Assembly (NCBI GenBank): GCA_000263395.1
Contig: AJXE01000011.1
Coordinates: 1 to 64,000 of the forward strand
From: Stutzerimonas stutzeri TS44
GTDB lineage: Bacteria; Pseudomonadota; Gammaproteobacteria; Pseudomonadales; Pseudomonadaceae
Direction of reading: 5' to 3'
DNA length: 64,000 bases
This document shows, in pieces, positions 55,701-64,000 of the stretch (positions are counted from its first letter, which is position 1; each line of letters begins with the position of its first letter). The translations under genes were made by a program, and so were the position numbers. Under the pieces are notes generated by a model. It saw nothing but the letters and a program-made list of their open reading frames with translations, was not told the DNA's origin and made no database searches.

Positions 55701-58196
55701 ATGTTTAGTGAGAACAAGAATATGGTAGACCAAAAGTACAACAGTGGAATGCCCGTAGTTCCGGATTTGCGCGATTTCGATAAGTCGTCCGGCGGGTTTT
55801 TCGAGCGGGTTATTTTCAATAACCGCGTGCTTGTGCTCGTAGTCTGCCTGCTGGCCACCATCGTACTTGGTTACTTCGCTGCTCGCATAGACGTCAATGC
55901 CAGCTTTGAAAGGATGATTCCGAGCAGCAGCCCCTATATCAAGAATTACTTCGCCTACAAAGATCAGCTTCCTGGTTTGGGCAATAGCATCCGTATTGTC
56001 GTCGAAAACAAGCAAGGCGATATTTACGACGCGGAATATCTAAAGGTCTTACAGGAAGTTAACGATACCTTGTACCTCATTCCCGGCGTAGACCGTTCCT
56101 GGATGAAGTCATTGTGGATGCCGATTGTTCGCTGGAAGGAAGTGACCGAGGATGGCATCAGTGGCGGGGCCGTGATGCCATCGGATTATGATGGCAGCGA
56201 AGAGTCGATCCGCAGACTGCAGCGCAATATTCAGCGTGCCGGAATTATTGGCAGCCTTATCGCCAATGACAGCCAGTCAAGCATGATTCTTGCGCCTTTG
56301 CTCGATCAACATCCGCAAACCGGAGAGCCTCTGGATTACGGTGAGTTCTCCGATCAGCTTGAAGACAAGATCCGCTCCTTCGAGAGCGACAAGATCAGCA
56401 TTCATATCGTTGGTTTCAGTAAGCTGGTCGGCGATTTGATCGACGGCCTTTACAGCGTGATGGTTTTCTTTGCCATCTCCGTCCTGATCGCCGGCATCTT
56501 CGTCTACCTCTACATGCGTTGCCTGCGCAGCACCATATTGTTGATCGGCGTAGCAGTGGCCGGGGTCGTATGGCTTCTCGGTCTGATGCAGCTTCTTGGA
56601 TATGATCTCGATCCATATTCGATCCTGGTACCGTTTCTGATCTTCGCCATTGGTGTATCCCATGGCACACAGAAAATGAACGGTATTCTCCAGGACATTG
56701 GCCGCGGTACGCATAAGTATGTGGCGGCGCGCTATACCTTCCGCCGTCTCTTTCTCACCGGGCTTACGGCGCTGCTTTGCAACATTGTCGGTTTCGCGGT
56801 ATTGGTGATTATCGACATCCCTGTAATCCGCGATCTGGCGATAACCACTAGCATCGGTGTTGCGGTGCTGATTTTCACCAAACTACTGCTGATACCCGTC
56901 GCGCTGTCCTATATCGGCGTGAGTAAAAAAGCGGCGTTGATCGCTCTCGAGAAAGAGCGTGCCGGAGCCGAAAACCGCAACTGGCTAGGTCATATCTGGC
57001 ACGGCCTTGACCGTTTCACCGAGCGGCGCTGGGCCATTGCGGTGATTTCGATATCGGTTGTCGTCACTGTCATCTGCAGCATCGTCATGCTCGATCTCAA
57101 GATCGGTGATCTGGATCCAGGTGCGCCAGAGCTACGCGCCGACTCGCGCTACAACCAGGACAACGCTTACATCACCAGCCACTATGGTCTGTCCAGCGAC
57201 CAGTTCGTCGTGATCATGAAAACCGATCCGGACAGCTGTCGGTTGTATCAGACGCTGCAGACCATGGACCGGCTTGCATGGCAACTGCGTCAGACACCCG
57301 GTGTGCAGACCACCAGTTCGCTTGCAGAGTCGACCCGTTTCGTCACCTCAGGCATGGCGGAAGGCAGCGGCAAGTGGCTGACCATCAGCCGCGACCAGGC
57401 GATCACCAACGCGTCGGTCGATGCCGCGATGATTTCTTCGCCCGGCATCACCAATCAGCAGTGCTCGGTAACCCCGCTGATCGCTTATCTGACAGACCAC
57501 AAGGCCGACACGCTGCGTCGCGTGATGGGCGTGGTCGAGGCCTTTGCCGCCGAATACAACACGGCTGATTCAGAACGTCCGGTCGAGTTTCTCCTGGCCG
57601 CAGGCAACGCGGGTATCGAAGCGGCGACCAATATTGAGGTGGAGAAAGGCATCATCACCATGTACCTCGCGGTATATGGCGCTACCGCTTTGCTGTGTCT
57701 ACTGACGTTCCGCAGCATTCGCGCAACCATCGTCGCGCTCATTCCTCTGATCATGACCACCATCATCTGCAAGGCGTTGATGGTTTGGCTCGGTATCGGC
57801 CTGAAAGTCGCAACCCTGCCGGTCATCGCGGTTGGCGTAGGAGTAGGCGTGGATTACGCGCTGTATTTGCTCAGTGTGCAGATTGCCGTGCAAGAAAGAG
57901 GCGGCTCGCTTGCGGTCGCATATCGCCGGTCGCTGGATTTCACCGGCAGGGTGGTGGCTCTGATCGGTTTGACCATGGCGGCTGGCGTGATCACCTGGGC
58001 CTGGTCCCCAATCAAGTTCCAGGCCGACATGGGCATCCTTCTGACGTTCATGTTCCTGTGGAACATGCTTGGCGCTTTGGTGCTGATCCCAGCTCTGTCG
58101 CATTTCCTGCTCAACCCAAAGACCACTTCAGCCTCACCGGAATCGCCGGCCATGCTTGATACGCCGGTCGAACAGGCTACTCAGAAAAAAAACTAA
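55701..58196 (+). CDS. RND/MMPL-family transporter
   Basis: An 831-aa inner-membrane transporter with about 12 membrane helices in two halves: VLVLVVCLLATIVLGYFAAR at the N-terminus and a large periplasmic loop at about 70-240. A second helix block runs from VMVFFAISVLIAGIFVYLYM to SIGVAVLIFTKLLLIPVALS. The second half has another periplasmic loop and TLPVIAVGVGVGVDYALYLL with an Asp in helix 10 that could carry protons. The family moves lipids, sterols and hopanoid-like molecules in other bacteria. The start codon is uncertain (ATG 55701 or 55722). Confidence 0.92.
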   Translation: MFSENKNMVDQKYNSGMPVVPDLRDFDKSSGGFFERVIFNNRVLVLVVCLLATIVLGYFAARIDVNASFERMIPSSSPYIKNYFAYKDQLPGLGNSIRIVVENKQGDIYDAEYLKVLQEVNDTLYLIPGVDRSWMKSLWMPIVRWKEVTEDGISGGAVMPSDYDGSEESIRRLQRNIQRAGIIGSLIANDSQSSMILAPLLDQHPQTGEPLDYGEFSDQLEDKIRSFESDKISIHIVGFSKLVGDLIDGLYSVMVFFAISVLIAGIFVYLYMRCLRSTILLIGVAVAGVVWLLGLMQLLGYDLDPYSILVPFLIFAIGVSHGTQKMNGILQDIGRGTHKYVAARYTFRRLFLTGLTALLCNIVGFAVLVIIDIPVIRDLAITTSIGVAVLIFTKLLLIPVALSYIGVSKKAALIALEKERAGAENRNWLGHIWHGLDRFTERRWAIAVISISVVVTVICSIVMLDLKIGDLDPGAPELRADSRYNQDNAYITSHYGLSSDQFVVIMKTDPDSCRLYQTLQTMDRLAWQLRQTPGVQTTSSLAESTRFVTSGMAEGSGKWLTISRDQAITNASVDAAMISSPGITNQQCSVTPLIAYLTDHKADTLRRVMGVVEAFAAEYNTADSERPVEFLLAAGNAGIEAATNIEVEKGIITMYLAVYGATALLCLLTFRSIRATIVALIPLIMTTIICKALMVWLGIGLKVATLPVIAVGVGVGVDYALYLLSVQIAVQERGGSLAVAYRRSLDFTGRVVALIGLTMAAGVITWAWSPIKFQADMGILLTFMFLWNMLGALVLIPALSHFLLNPKTTSASPESPAMLDTPVEQATQKKN

Positions 58197-58298
58197 CTGA
58201 CGCGGCTGCCGCTCATTGATCGGACGCGCCCGGTTGGCGCTTCCACTGACTGTAAAGCCTGGTCCAGAGCCATGGCGCGATATTGAAGGGAGAGGGTT

Positions 58299-59270
58299 AT
58301 GTTCGAGTTGTTGATGAGTGCCGACATGATGGTTCCGGATCCAGACGGGATGACGGAAAAACTGGTGGATAAACTCGGCATCTTCAAGCATGAGCGCTGG
58401 CGTCAGGCGTTCGATAATCATCCGTACATTGCGCACTTTTTGCGTGTGCACAAGTCGCTGGCGGTTTCACCTACCCGTATCGAGCCGCAGTGGCATCTGG
58501 ATCGTCCAAATCCGGGCGATCCGCTGTTTCATGATTTCTTGGAAAGCCTGAAGGATTATCAGGGGCACCATCGCCCCATGATCACTCACTCAATCGTGCT
58601 CGCGCTGCATGGCGACAAGTTCGATGCTCTGGTCAGCAAGTTGATGCGCCGTCGCCTGCCATTCCGCATGGCCCAGCGCACACCGGAAATGCCGTTCGAC
58701 CGCCTGTGGTTGGGCGCAACGCCGGAGAAGCCTTATTACGAGCCATCCGTGGACGGCGGCCTGTGCATCGAAATCATGCCAACCGAACCGTTGCAAATGC
58801 CGCCGGAAACCTACGCAACGCCACCTGCGCAGCCACGTGAACAAAAGCCGGGCGACATGGTGCGTGTCACTGCGCGTGGCTTCCTGGTGCGCGATCTCGA
58901 TGAAACGCTGCGCAAGCTTTCCACCAACCTCGACTGGGAGCCATCCTTCCCGGTTGAGAACATTACAAGTGAAGGCTACCGCCGTGCGCGCATGGGATTT
59001 ACCGTCGCCAATAGCGCTACGCTGGACGTGCTCGAGGCAACTTACTGGAATACCGACGCCGGTCATTATGTAAACAACTGGGGGCCGGGCCCGTATTACA
59101 TCCGCATCGGCGTCAACGATCTGGCCGCCAAGGCTGAAGATTTGCGCGCTCGCGGTACGGCCTTCCAGTGGATCGAGTCGTCTGAGGCCGTGGGTGGCAA
59201 GCCTCTGATCAAGGTCGATCCGAAAGAGTTGGATGGCCAGGTATTCGAGTTCGAGGAGTGCTCCGCATGA
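58299..59270 (+). CDS. VOC-fold protein, two-module (glyoxalase/bleomycin-resistance superfamily)
   Basis: A 323-aa protein with RBS AGGGAGAGGGTT before ATG at 58299. It has two paired beta-alpha-beta modules. The first is about 5-165, with a metal-type Glu in DGGLCIEIMPTEPL. The second is about 190-320, with RVTARGFLVRDLDETLRKL and the end GQVFEFEECSA. Such proteins are dioxygenases, isomerases or lyases acting on aromatic or acyl-CoA-like substrates. The stop overlaps the next gene (ATGA), so it belongs to the downstream catabolic unit. No closer family is recognised. Confidence 0.75.
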   Translation: MFELLMSADMMVPDPDGMTEKLVDKLGIFKHERWRQAFDNHPYIAHFLRVHKSLAVSPTRIEPQWHLDRPNPGDPLFHDFLESLKDYQGHHRPMITHSIVLALHGDKFDALVSKLMRRRLPFRMAQRTPEMPFDRLWLGATPEKPYYEPSVDGGLCIEIMPTEPLQMPPETYATPPAQPREQKPGDMVRVTARGFLVRDLDETLRKLSTNLDWEPSFPVENITSEGYRRARMGFTVANSATLDVLEATYWNTDAGHYVNNWGPGPYYIRIGVNDLAAKAEDLRARGTAFQWIESSEAVGGKPLIKVDPKELDGQVFEFEECSA

Positions 59271-60085
59271 GCGCCGAAGAAAATCAGCAAGCGCCGCTGG
59301 TTATTAACGAGTCAGTCAGGGTGGAGCGCGGTGTCTCGGTCGGTTGGGTCGTATTGACCCGCCCAGGCCAGATCAACGCGATCAACGACAGCATCCGTCA
59401 GGGTGTTCCTCAAGCGCTTCAATTGCTCGATAACGACCCGCAGGTTCGGGTCATTGTCATCCGCGGTGAAGGCGAGCGTGGATTCTGCGCTGGCGCAGAC
59501 ATCAAGGAGCGTCGTGGGGAAGAAACCTCCCTGCAGGTGCGCCAGCGGATGGAGCGTTCGCGCTGGATCGAATCGCTTGACGGGATTGCCAAACCGGTTA
59601 TCGCTGCAATCCAAGGTTATTGCATGGGTGGCGGGCTGGAGTTTGCGTTGGCTTGCGATATTCGATTCGCCGCGCCCAACGCGATTTTTGCGCTTCCGGA
59701 AACCGGCTTGGGCTTGATTCCCGGAGGTGGCGGTACTCAGCGGCTTTCGCGAGTCGTGGCGCCGGGGCGCGCCCTCGATATGCTGCTGACTGGCGACCGT
59801 ATGACCGCTGACCGGGCGTTTCAGATCGGGCTAGTCAGCCGCCTGGCTACCGATAACTCGACTCTGGTCGAGGAGGTCAGGGCGTTTGCCGAGCGCATCG
59901 CCAGTAAGCCGCCGGCGGCGTCGGCGTTCGTCAAGCAGGCCGCCCGGGCTGCGCTGGAACTGGACCTGAAAAGCGGACTTAATCTCGAACTCGACCTGTT
60001 TGCTCTTTTAGCGCCGACGAAGGATGTGCGCGAAGCAGCGCAAGCCTTTAGTGAGCGACGCGAGCCGCGCTTCACGGGCGAGTAG
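59267..60085 (+). CDS. Enoyl-CoA hydratase/isomerase family protein
   Basis: A 272-aa crotonase-fold enzyme starting at MSAEENQQ by ATGA overlap with the VOC gene. The first oxyanion loop is GFCAGADIKERRG. Both catalytic glutamates are present, in QGYCMGGGLEFALACD and in FALPETGLGLIPGGGGTQ, so true hydratase activity is likely. Position after the VOC gene and before an SDR suggests a ring-opened or branched acyl-CoA substrate. The gene ends 37 bp before the SDR. Confidence 0.92.
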   Translation: MSAEENQQAPLVINESVRVERGVSVGWVVLTRPGQINAINDSIRQGVPQALQLLDNDPQVRVIVIRGEGERGFCAGADIKERRGEETSLQVRQRMERSRWIESLDGIAKPVIAAIQGYCMGGGLEFALACDIRFAAPNAIFALPETGLGLIPGGGGTQRLSRVVAPGRALDMLLTGDRMTADRAFQIGLVSRLATDNSTLVEEVRAFAERIASKPPAASAFVKQAARAALELDLKSGLNLELDLFALLAPTKDVREAAQAFSERREPRFTGE

Positions 60086-60121
60086 GATTGGCAGAGCTAA
60101 CAACAAATTAAGGAATAACAG

Positions 60122-60940
60122 ATGAGCATGGGCAAGCTGGCAGGGCGGGTTGCGATCGTCACCGGTGGTGGCAACGGGCTGGGCGCCGAGTGCGCTCGGG
60201 TGCTGGCCGAGCATGGCGCTTCTATGGCGGTAGTGGATGTCGACGGCGATGCCGCCAACCGGGTGGCAGAGTCGATATCGGCGCAAGGCATGCCTGCTCA
60301 GGGTTTTCGCACCGATGTGTCTTCCGAAGAAGACGTCAAGGCGATGATCGCCCAGGTAAAGGAGGCATTTGGTCGGATCGATGTGCTGCACAACAATGCG
60401 GCCGTCCTGAACACCGACCAACGTCAGCGGGACCGTGATCTGGCCAACCTAGATATGGAAGCCTTCGACCGCGCCATAGCGGTAAACCTGCGTGGCGCCG
60501 TGCTTTGCACCAAATACGTCATTCCAGTGATGCTGGAGCACGGCAAAGGCTCGATCATCTTCGCCACCTCCGGTTTGGGGATGCAGGGCGACATGTCGCT
60601 GACTGGTTACGCTACATCCAAGGCGGCACTGATGATGCTGCCACGCCTGGTCGCGTCCCAGTACGGCAAAAAAGGGATTCGTGGCAATGCGGTGCAGATT
60701 GGCCTCGCACCACAGCATGAAATGCCGGCGCCGTTATTGGAAATCATGCGCGACAACCACTGCACAGCCGAACTGGGTACGCCAAGGCAGATTGCCGATG
60801 TGGTCGCGTTCCTGGCTTCAGATGAGTCCTCGTTCGTGACCGGCACTACGCTGGTGGCAGATGGAGGATTCAGCAGCCACACGCCATCTCTTGTTGCCAT
60901 GCGCGCCCTGTTTGAAAAAATGGGTCGCACAGGCATGTAA
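60122..60940 (+). CDS. Short-chain dehydrogenase/reductase
   Basis: A 272-aa classical SDR with GAATAACAG before ATG at 60122. The cofactor motif is TGGGNGLG (14-21). Asp39 after MAVV indicates NAD. Ser150, Tyr163 and Lys167 are the catalytic residues (FATSGLGMQGD, TGYATSKAAL). NNAA replaces NNAG at 91-94. The C-terminal segment ESSFVTGTTLVADGGFS is typical. It is the last gene before the IS3-family insertion. Confidence 0.92.
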   Translation: MSMGKLAGRVAIVTGGGNGLGAECARVLAEHGASMAVVDVDGDAANRVAESISAQGMPAQGFRTDVSSEEDVKAMIAQVKEAFGRIDVLHNNAAVLNTDQRQRDRDLANLDMEAFDRAIAVNLRGAVLCTKYVIPVMLEHGKGSIIFATSGLGMQGDMSLTGYATSKAALMMLPRLVASQYGKKGIRGNAVQIGLAPQHEMPAPLLEIMRDNHCTAELGTPRQIADVVAFLASDESSFVTGTTLVADGGFSSHTPSLVAMRALFEKMGRTGM

Positions 60941-60946
60941 GTAATG

Positions 60947-60969
60947 CCGGCCCGCGAAAGCGGAGCCGG
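60947..60969 (+). terminator. Hairpin after the SDR gene
   Basis: CCGGC/CCGC pairs with GCGG/GCCGG around a GAAA tetraloop with one bulged A, 6 bp after the SDR stop. A short T-rich stretch (CCCCCTTTTATTG) follows 6 nt later. It probably ends transcription of the operon just before the IS element. Confidence 0.65.
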
Positions 60970-61068
60970 ATGCCCCCTTTTATTGCCAACCTCATACCTG
61001 GTTCGCACGCAAGCTTCGCTCTTACCAGTATGCGCGGCACATGGCAGAAGGTACGCACACTGTAGTGG

Positions 61069-62234
<1,166 letters not shown>

Positions 62235-62312
62235 CGAACACCTCTGAATAGCGAGCATTCTCGCCCTAAATGGGTGTCCAGGATTAGTAGACCACTACAC
62301 ACTGCCGCTTTG

Positions 62313-62335
62313 GTAGGAGCGAGCTTGCTCGGGAA
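62313..62335. repeat. REP element of Pseudomonas type
   Basis: GTAGGAGCGAGCTTGCTCG followed by GGAA, matching the start of the widespread 35-bp Pseudomonas REP sequence from memory. The hairpin is GAGC-TT-GCTC. It lies 13 bp past the IS right end, in the intergenic region before the FAD oxidoreductase gene, and helps assign the genome to the Pseudomonas group. Confidence 0.7.
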
Positions 62336-62440
62336 ACGGGGGCAGGCGCGCCTTCGGCTTTTTTATAGCGCGCTCGGTTCGCCCTTACGCTCCACTGAAG
62401 ACGCGCCCCGCATTACTGCTCTGCCCGAACCACACGACTC

Positions 62441-62457
62441 TTTTACCGTTGGTAAAA
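62441..62457. promoter_or_regulatory. Palindrome, candidate operator
   Basis: A perfect dyad TTTTACC-GTT-GGTAAAA about 240 bp upstream of the FAD oxidoreductase start. No other gene lies in the 62300-62693 gap apart from the REP element, so it may regulate that gene. The regulator is unknown. Confidence 0.4.
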
Positions 62458-62693
62458 CGGATGCCGGGTTGCCCGGTGGCGTTTATTGCTAGGGTGCTGC
62501 TCAGCGCCAAGACACGGGCAACAGACAAAACCCTTAACCGTCTCCTACAAAGCGATATCTCTGGCTTTTGCCGGATCGGTTGATTGCGCTCGTATTGCCT
62601 GGTGTTGCGGCTTTGAACCGAACTCTTGCAAGCGGATTGCAGCGGCTTTTGCGTTGGGCAAATGTTGTTGAAGTCCGATAGGACCAACAAAGA

Positions 62694-64000
62694 ATGAATA
62701 ATAAAAATACAGATTTCGACGTAATCATTGTCGGCGGCGGCACGAACGGCTTGTCAGCGGGCTGCTATCTGGGGCTGGAAGGCAAGAAGGTCTTAGTGCT
62801 TGAAGCCCTGGACAAAGTCGGCGGCATGGCTTCCTCGGGATACCTGATCCCCGAGGCGCCCCAGCATCTCGTCCATCCCTGTGCGCTGGACATGATGTCG
62901 ATGCGGGTTCACACCCATGTTCCGAAGGAACTTGATCTCGAGCGGCATGGATTCAGGTCGATAGAGCTGGCGCCGGGTTATGTTTACCTGCATCCGGACG
63001 GCACGTCGCTGATCTTCTGGCGAGACCGTAACAAGACCGCTGCGGAGATCAAGCGTTACAGCGAGGCCGACGCAGCGGCTTTTCTCAAGTTCATGGATGT
63101 CATCGACATGTTCCTCGACATCGCGCTGCCGATGATGCGCGCCGACCCAGCCGAACTGAATTTGGGTGCCAAGTTTCAGGTGCTTGGCTCAGCGTTGAAG
63201 AACCGCAAACTCAAACCCGAGCTGATGGCGCTGATGACCGGCTCGGCCCATCAAGCCGCCCGTGAACGCTTCGAGCATCCCGTGACCATATCCGCGATGT
63301 GCGCGCTGACCGGCCTCGCTGGTGACATTAGCGCCGACGGCGGCGGCATCTATTACGCACTGCTTGGCTTCCTCCATCGCTTTGGCGTTGGTCGCGTTCT
63401 GGGCGGCATGCAGCAACTGAGCAACGCCATGCAGGCACGGCTTGAAGAGCTCGGTGGCCAAGTATTGGTCAGCGCATCGGTCGCTGAGATCGTATCGGTT
63501 GGCGGGCAGGTCAAGGGCGTGCGGTTGGCCGACGGCCGCGAATTCACGGGGCGAGCGGTAATTGCCGGCTGTCATCCCAAAGTGGCACTGGAAATGGTCA
63601 GCACAGGTGAGATTCCGTCCTACCTGTTGACGCGTATCGCGATGGCACCGGCCAACGCCAAAGGCTCCGGTCCGTTGAAAGTAGACGTCGCCTTGAGCGG
63701 GCAAATATCGGTGCCCCGGTTTGAAGCGGTCCGAGGCGATAGTGTCGACCTGCGCAACACCTGTCTGCTGATAGGTACCGAGGAGGCCGTACTGGAGAAC
63801 TTTGCAGCCTGCATGCGGGGTGAAGTGCCGACGCTTCCCTACATCACCATGGCAGCTCCCAGCGCGGCGGACCCGTCCCAGGCACCCGCCGGCCAGGACG
63901 TTTTATACATTTATCCGCCAGTGATGCCGGTCAGTCCCGTAGAAGGTTGGGACGCGATCAGAGAGCGTGTGGCCGATCAGGTCATCGATCAGGCTTCGGA
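62694..64000 (+). CDS. FAD-dependent oxidoreductase, phytoene-desaturase-like (runs off the window)
   Basis: An open frame from ATG 62694 to the window end (435+ codons, no stop). The N-terminal FAD motif is VIIVGGGTNGLSAGCYLGLE with the acidic end of strand 2 in VLVLEALDKVGG. The middle region (HPVTISAMCALTGLAGDISA and GRVLGGMQQLSNAMQARLEE) fits the amine-oxidase/phytoene-desaturase superfamily, whose members dehydrogenate or rearrange hydrophobic substrates. The ATG lacks a strong RBS (GGACCAACAAAGA). It lies downstream of the IS and may have been part of the operon before the insertion. Confidence 0.85.
   Translation, partial: MNNKNTDFDVIIVGGGTNGLSAGCYLGLEGKKVLVLEALDKVGGMASSGYLIPEAPQHLVHPCALDMMSMRVHTHVPKELDLERHGFRSIELAPGYVYLHPDGTSLIFWRDRNKTAAEIKRYSEADAAAFLKFMDVIDMFLDIALPMMRADPAELNLGAKFQVLGSALKNRKLKPELMALMTGSAHQAARERFEHPVTISAMCALTGLAGDISADGGGIYYALLGFLHRFGVGRVLGGMQQLSNAMQARLEELGGQVLVSASVAEIVSVGGQVKGVRLADGREFTGRAVIAGCHPKVALEMVSTGEIPSYLLTRIAMAPANAKGSGPLKVDVALSGQISVPRFEAVRGDSVDLRNTCLLIGTEEAVLENFAACMRGEVPTLPYITMAAPSAADPSQAPAGQDVLYIYPPVMPVSPVEGWDAIRERVADQVIDQAS

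Overview
The window looks like a chromosomal segment of a Pseudomonas-type gammaproteobacterium (Pseudomonas or Stutzerimonas). The reasons are high GC, a leucine/isovalerate (liu) cluster controlled by a MerR-type LiuR, a folE-folX pair, a REP element of the GTAGGAGCGAGCTTGCTCG type near 62313, and three DUF1302/DUF1329 gene pairs. The species call is inference; there is no rRNA gene in the window.

Layout. (1) 1-9.9 kb is a scarred accessory region. It holds an IS5-type transposase remnant, two strong palindromes, a tyrosine-recombinase gene with a small partner gene, a collapsed type I restriction locus (hsdM scar joined to hsdS), and an hsdS/acyl-CoA dehydrogenase chimeric junction. It continues with a frameshifted phosphotransferase, a TetR regulator, a ferredoxin and P450 pair with a 29-codon ORF between them, and a frameshifted SDR. 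(2) 10-12.4 kb has a small exported protein, a DUF1993 protein and a solitary DUF1329 gene. (3) 12.8-28.1 kb is an intact core block, all on the minus strand: folX, folE, TetR, acetyl-CoA acetyltransferase, 3-oxoacid CoA-transferase B and A, HMG-CoA lyase, liuD, liuC, liuB, liuA, liuR and a large indolepyruvate ferredoxin oxidoreductase-type gene. It encodes the route from isovaleryl-CoA to acetoacetate and acetyl-CoA. (4) 28.3-31.8 kb has a glutathione peroxidase, a quinone-oxidoreductase-like MDR, an exported protein of unknown function and a TetR regulator.

(5) 31.9-46 kb is a catabolic/envelope region. It holds a GMC oxidoreductase broken by an apparent inversion, a frameshifted aldehyde dehydrogenase, two DUF1302-DUF1329 pairs, and a five-gene run (SDR, NTF2/limonene-epoxide-hydrolase-like protein, phosphotransferase, SDR, MFS). 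(6) 46-51 kb has AraC and LysR regulators, a patatin/amidohydrolase deletion junction, a DMT transporter and an SDR-fold protein that lacks the catalytic residues. (7) 51.4-64 kb is the most complete module: DUF1302, DUF1329, a Ycf48-like propeller protein and an RND/MMPL exporter, followed by a VOC-fold protein, an enoyl-CoA hydratase and an SDR. An IS3-family element follows, and then the start of an FAD-dependent oxidoreductase that runs off the window.

Main interpretation. The DUF1302 proteins have signal peptides and end in outer-membrane-barrel-like C-termini. The DUF1329 proteins are exported. The Ycf48-like and RND proteins complete a plausible envelope-spanning set. Its neighbours are P450/ferredoxin, GMC/ALDH, acyl-CoA and SDR enzymes, so the best hypothesis is an uncharacterised transport system for a hydrophobic substrate (lipid, terpenoid or steroid-like). 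The lesions lie almost entirely in the accessory regions, while the 10-31 kb block is intact. That pattern looks more like real decay than random sequencing error, but read data are needed to prove it.
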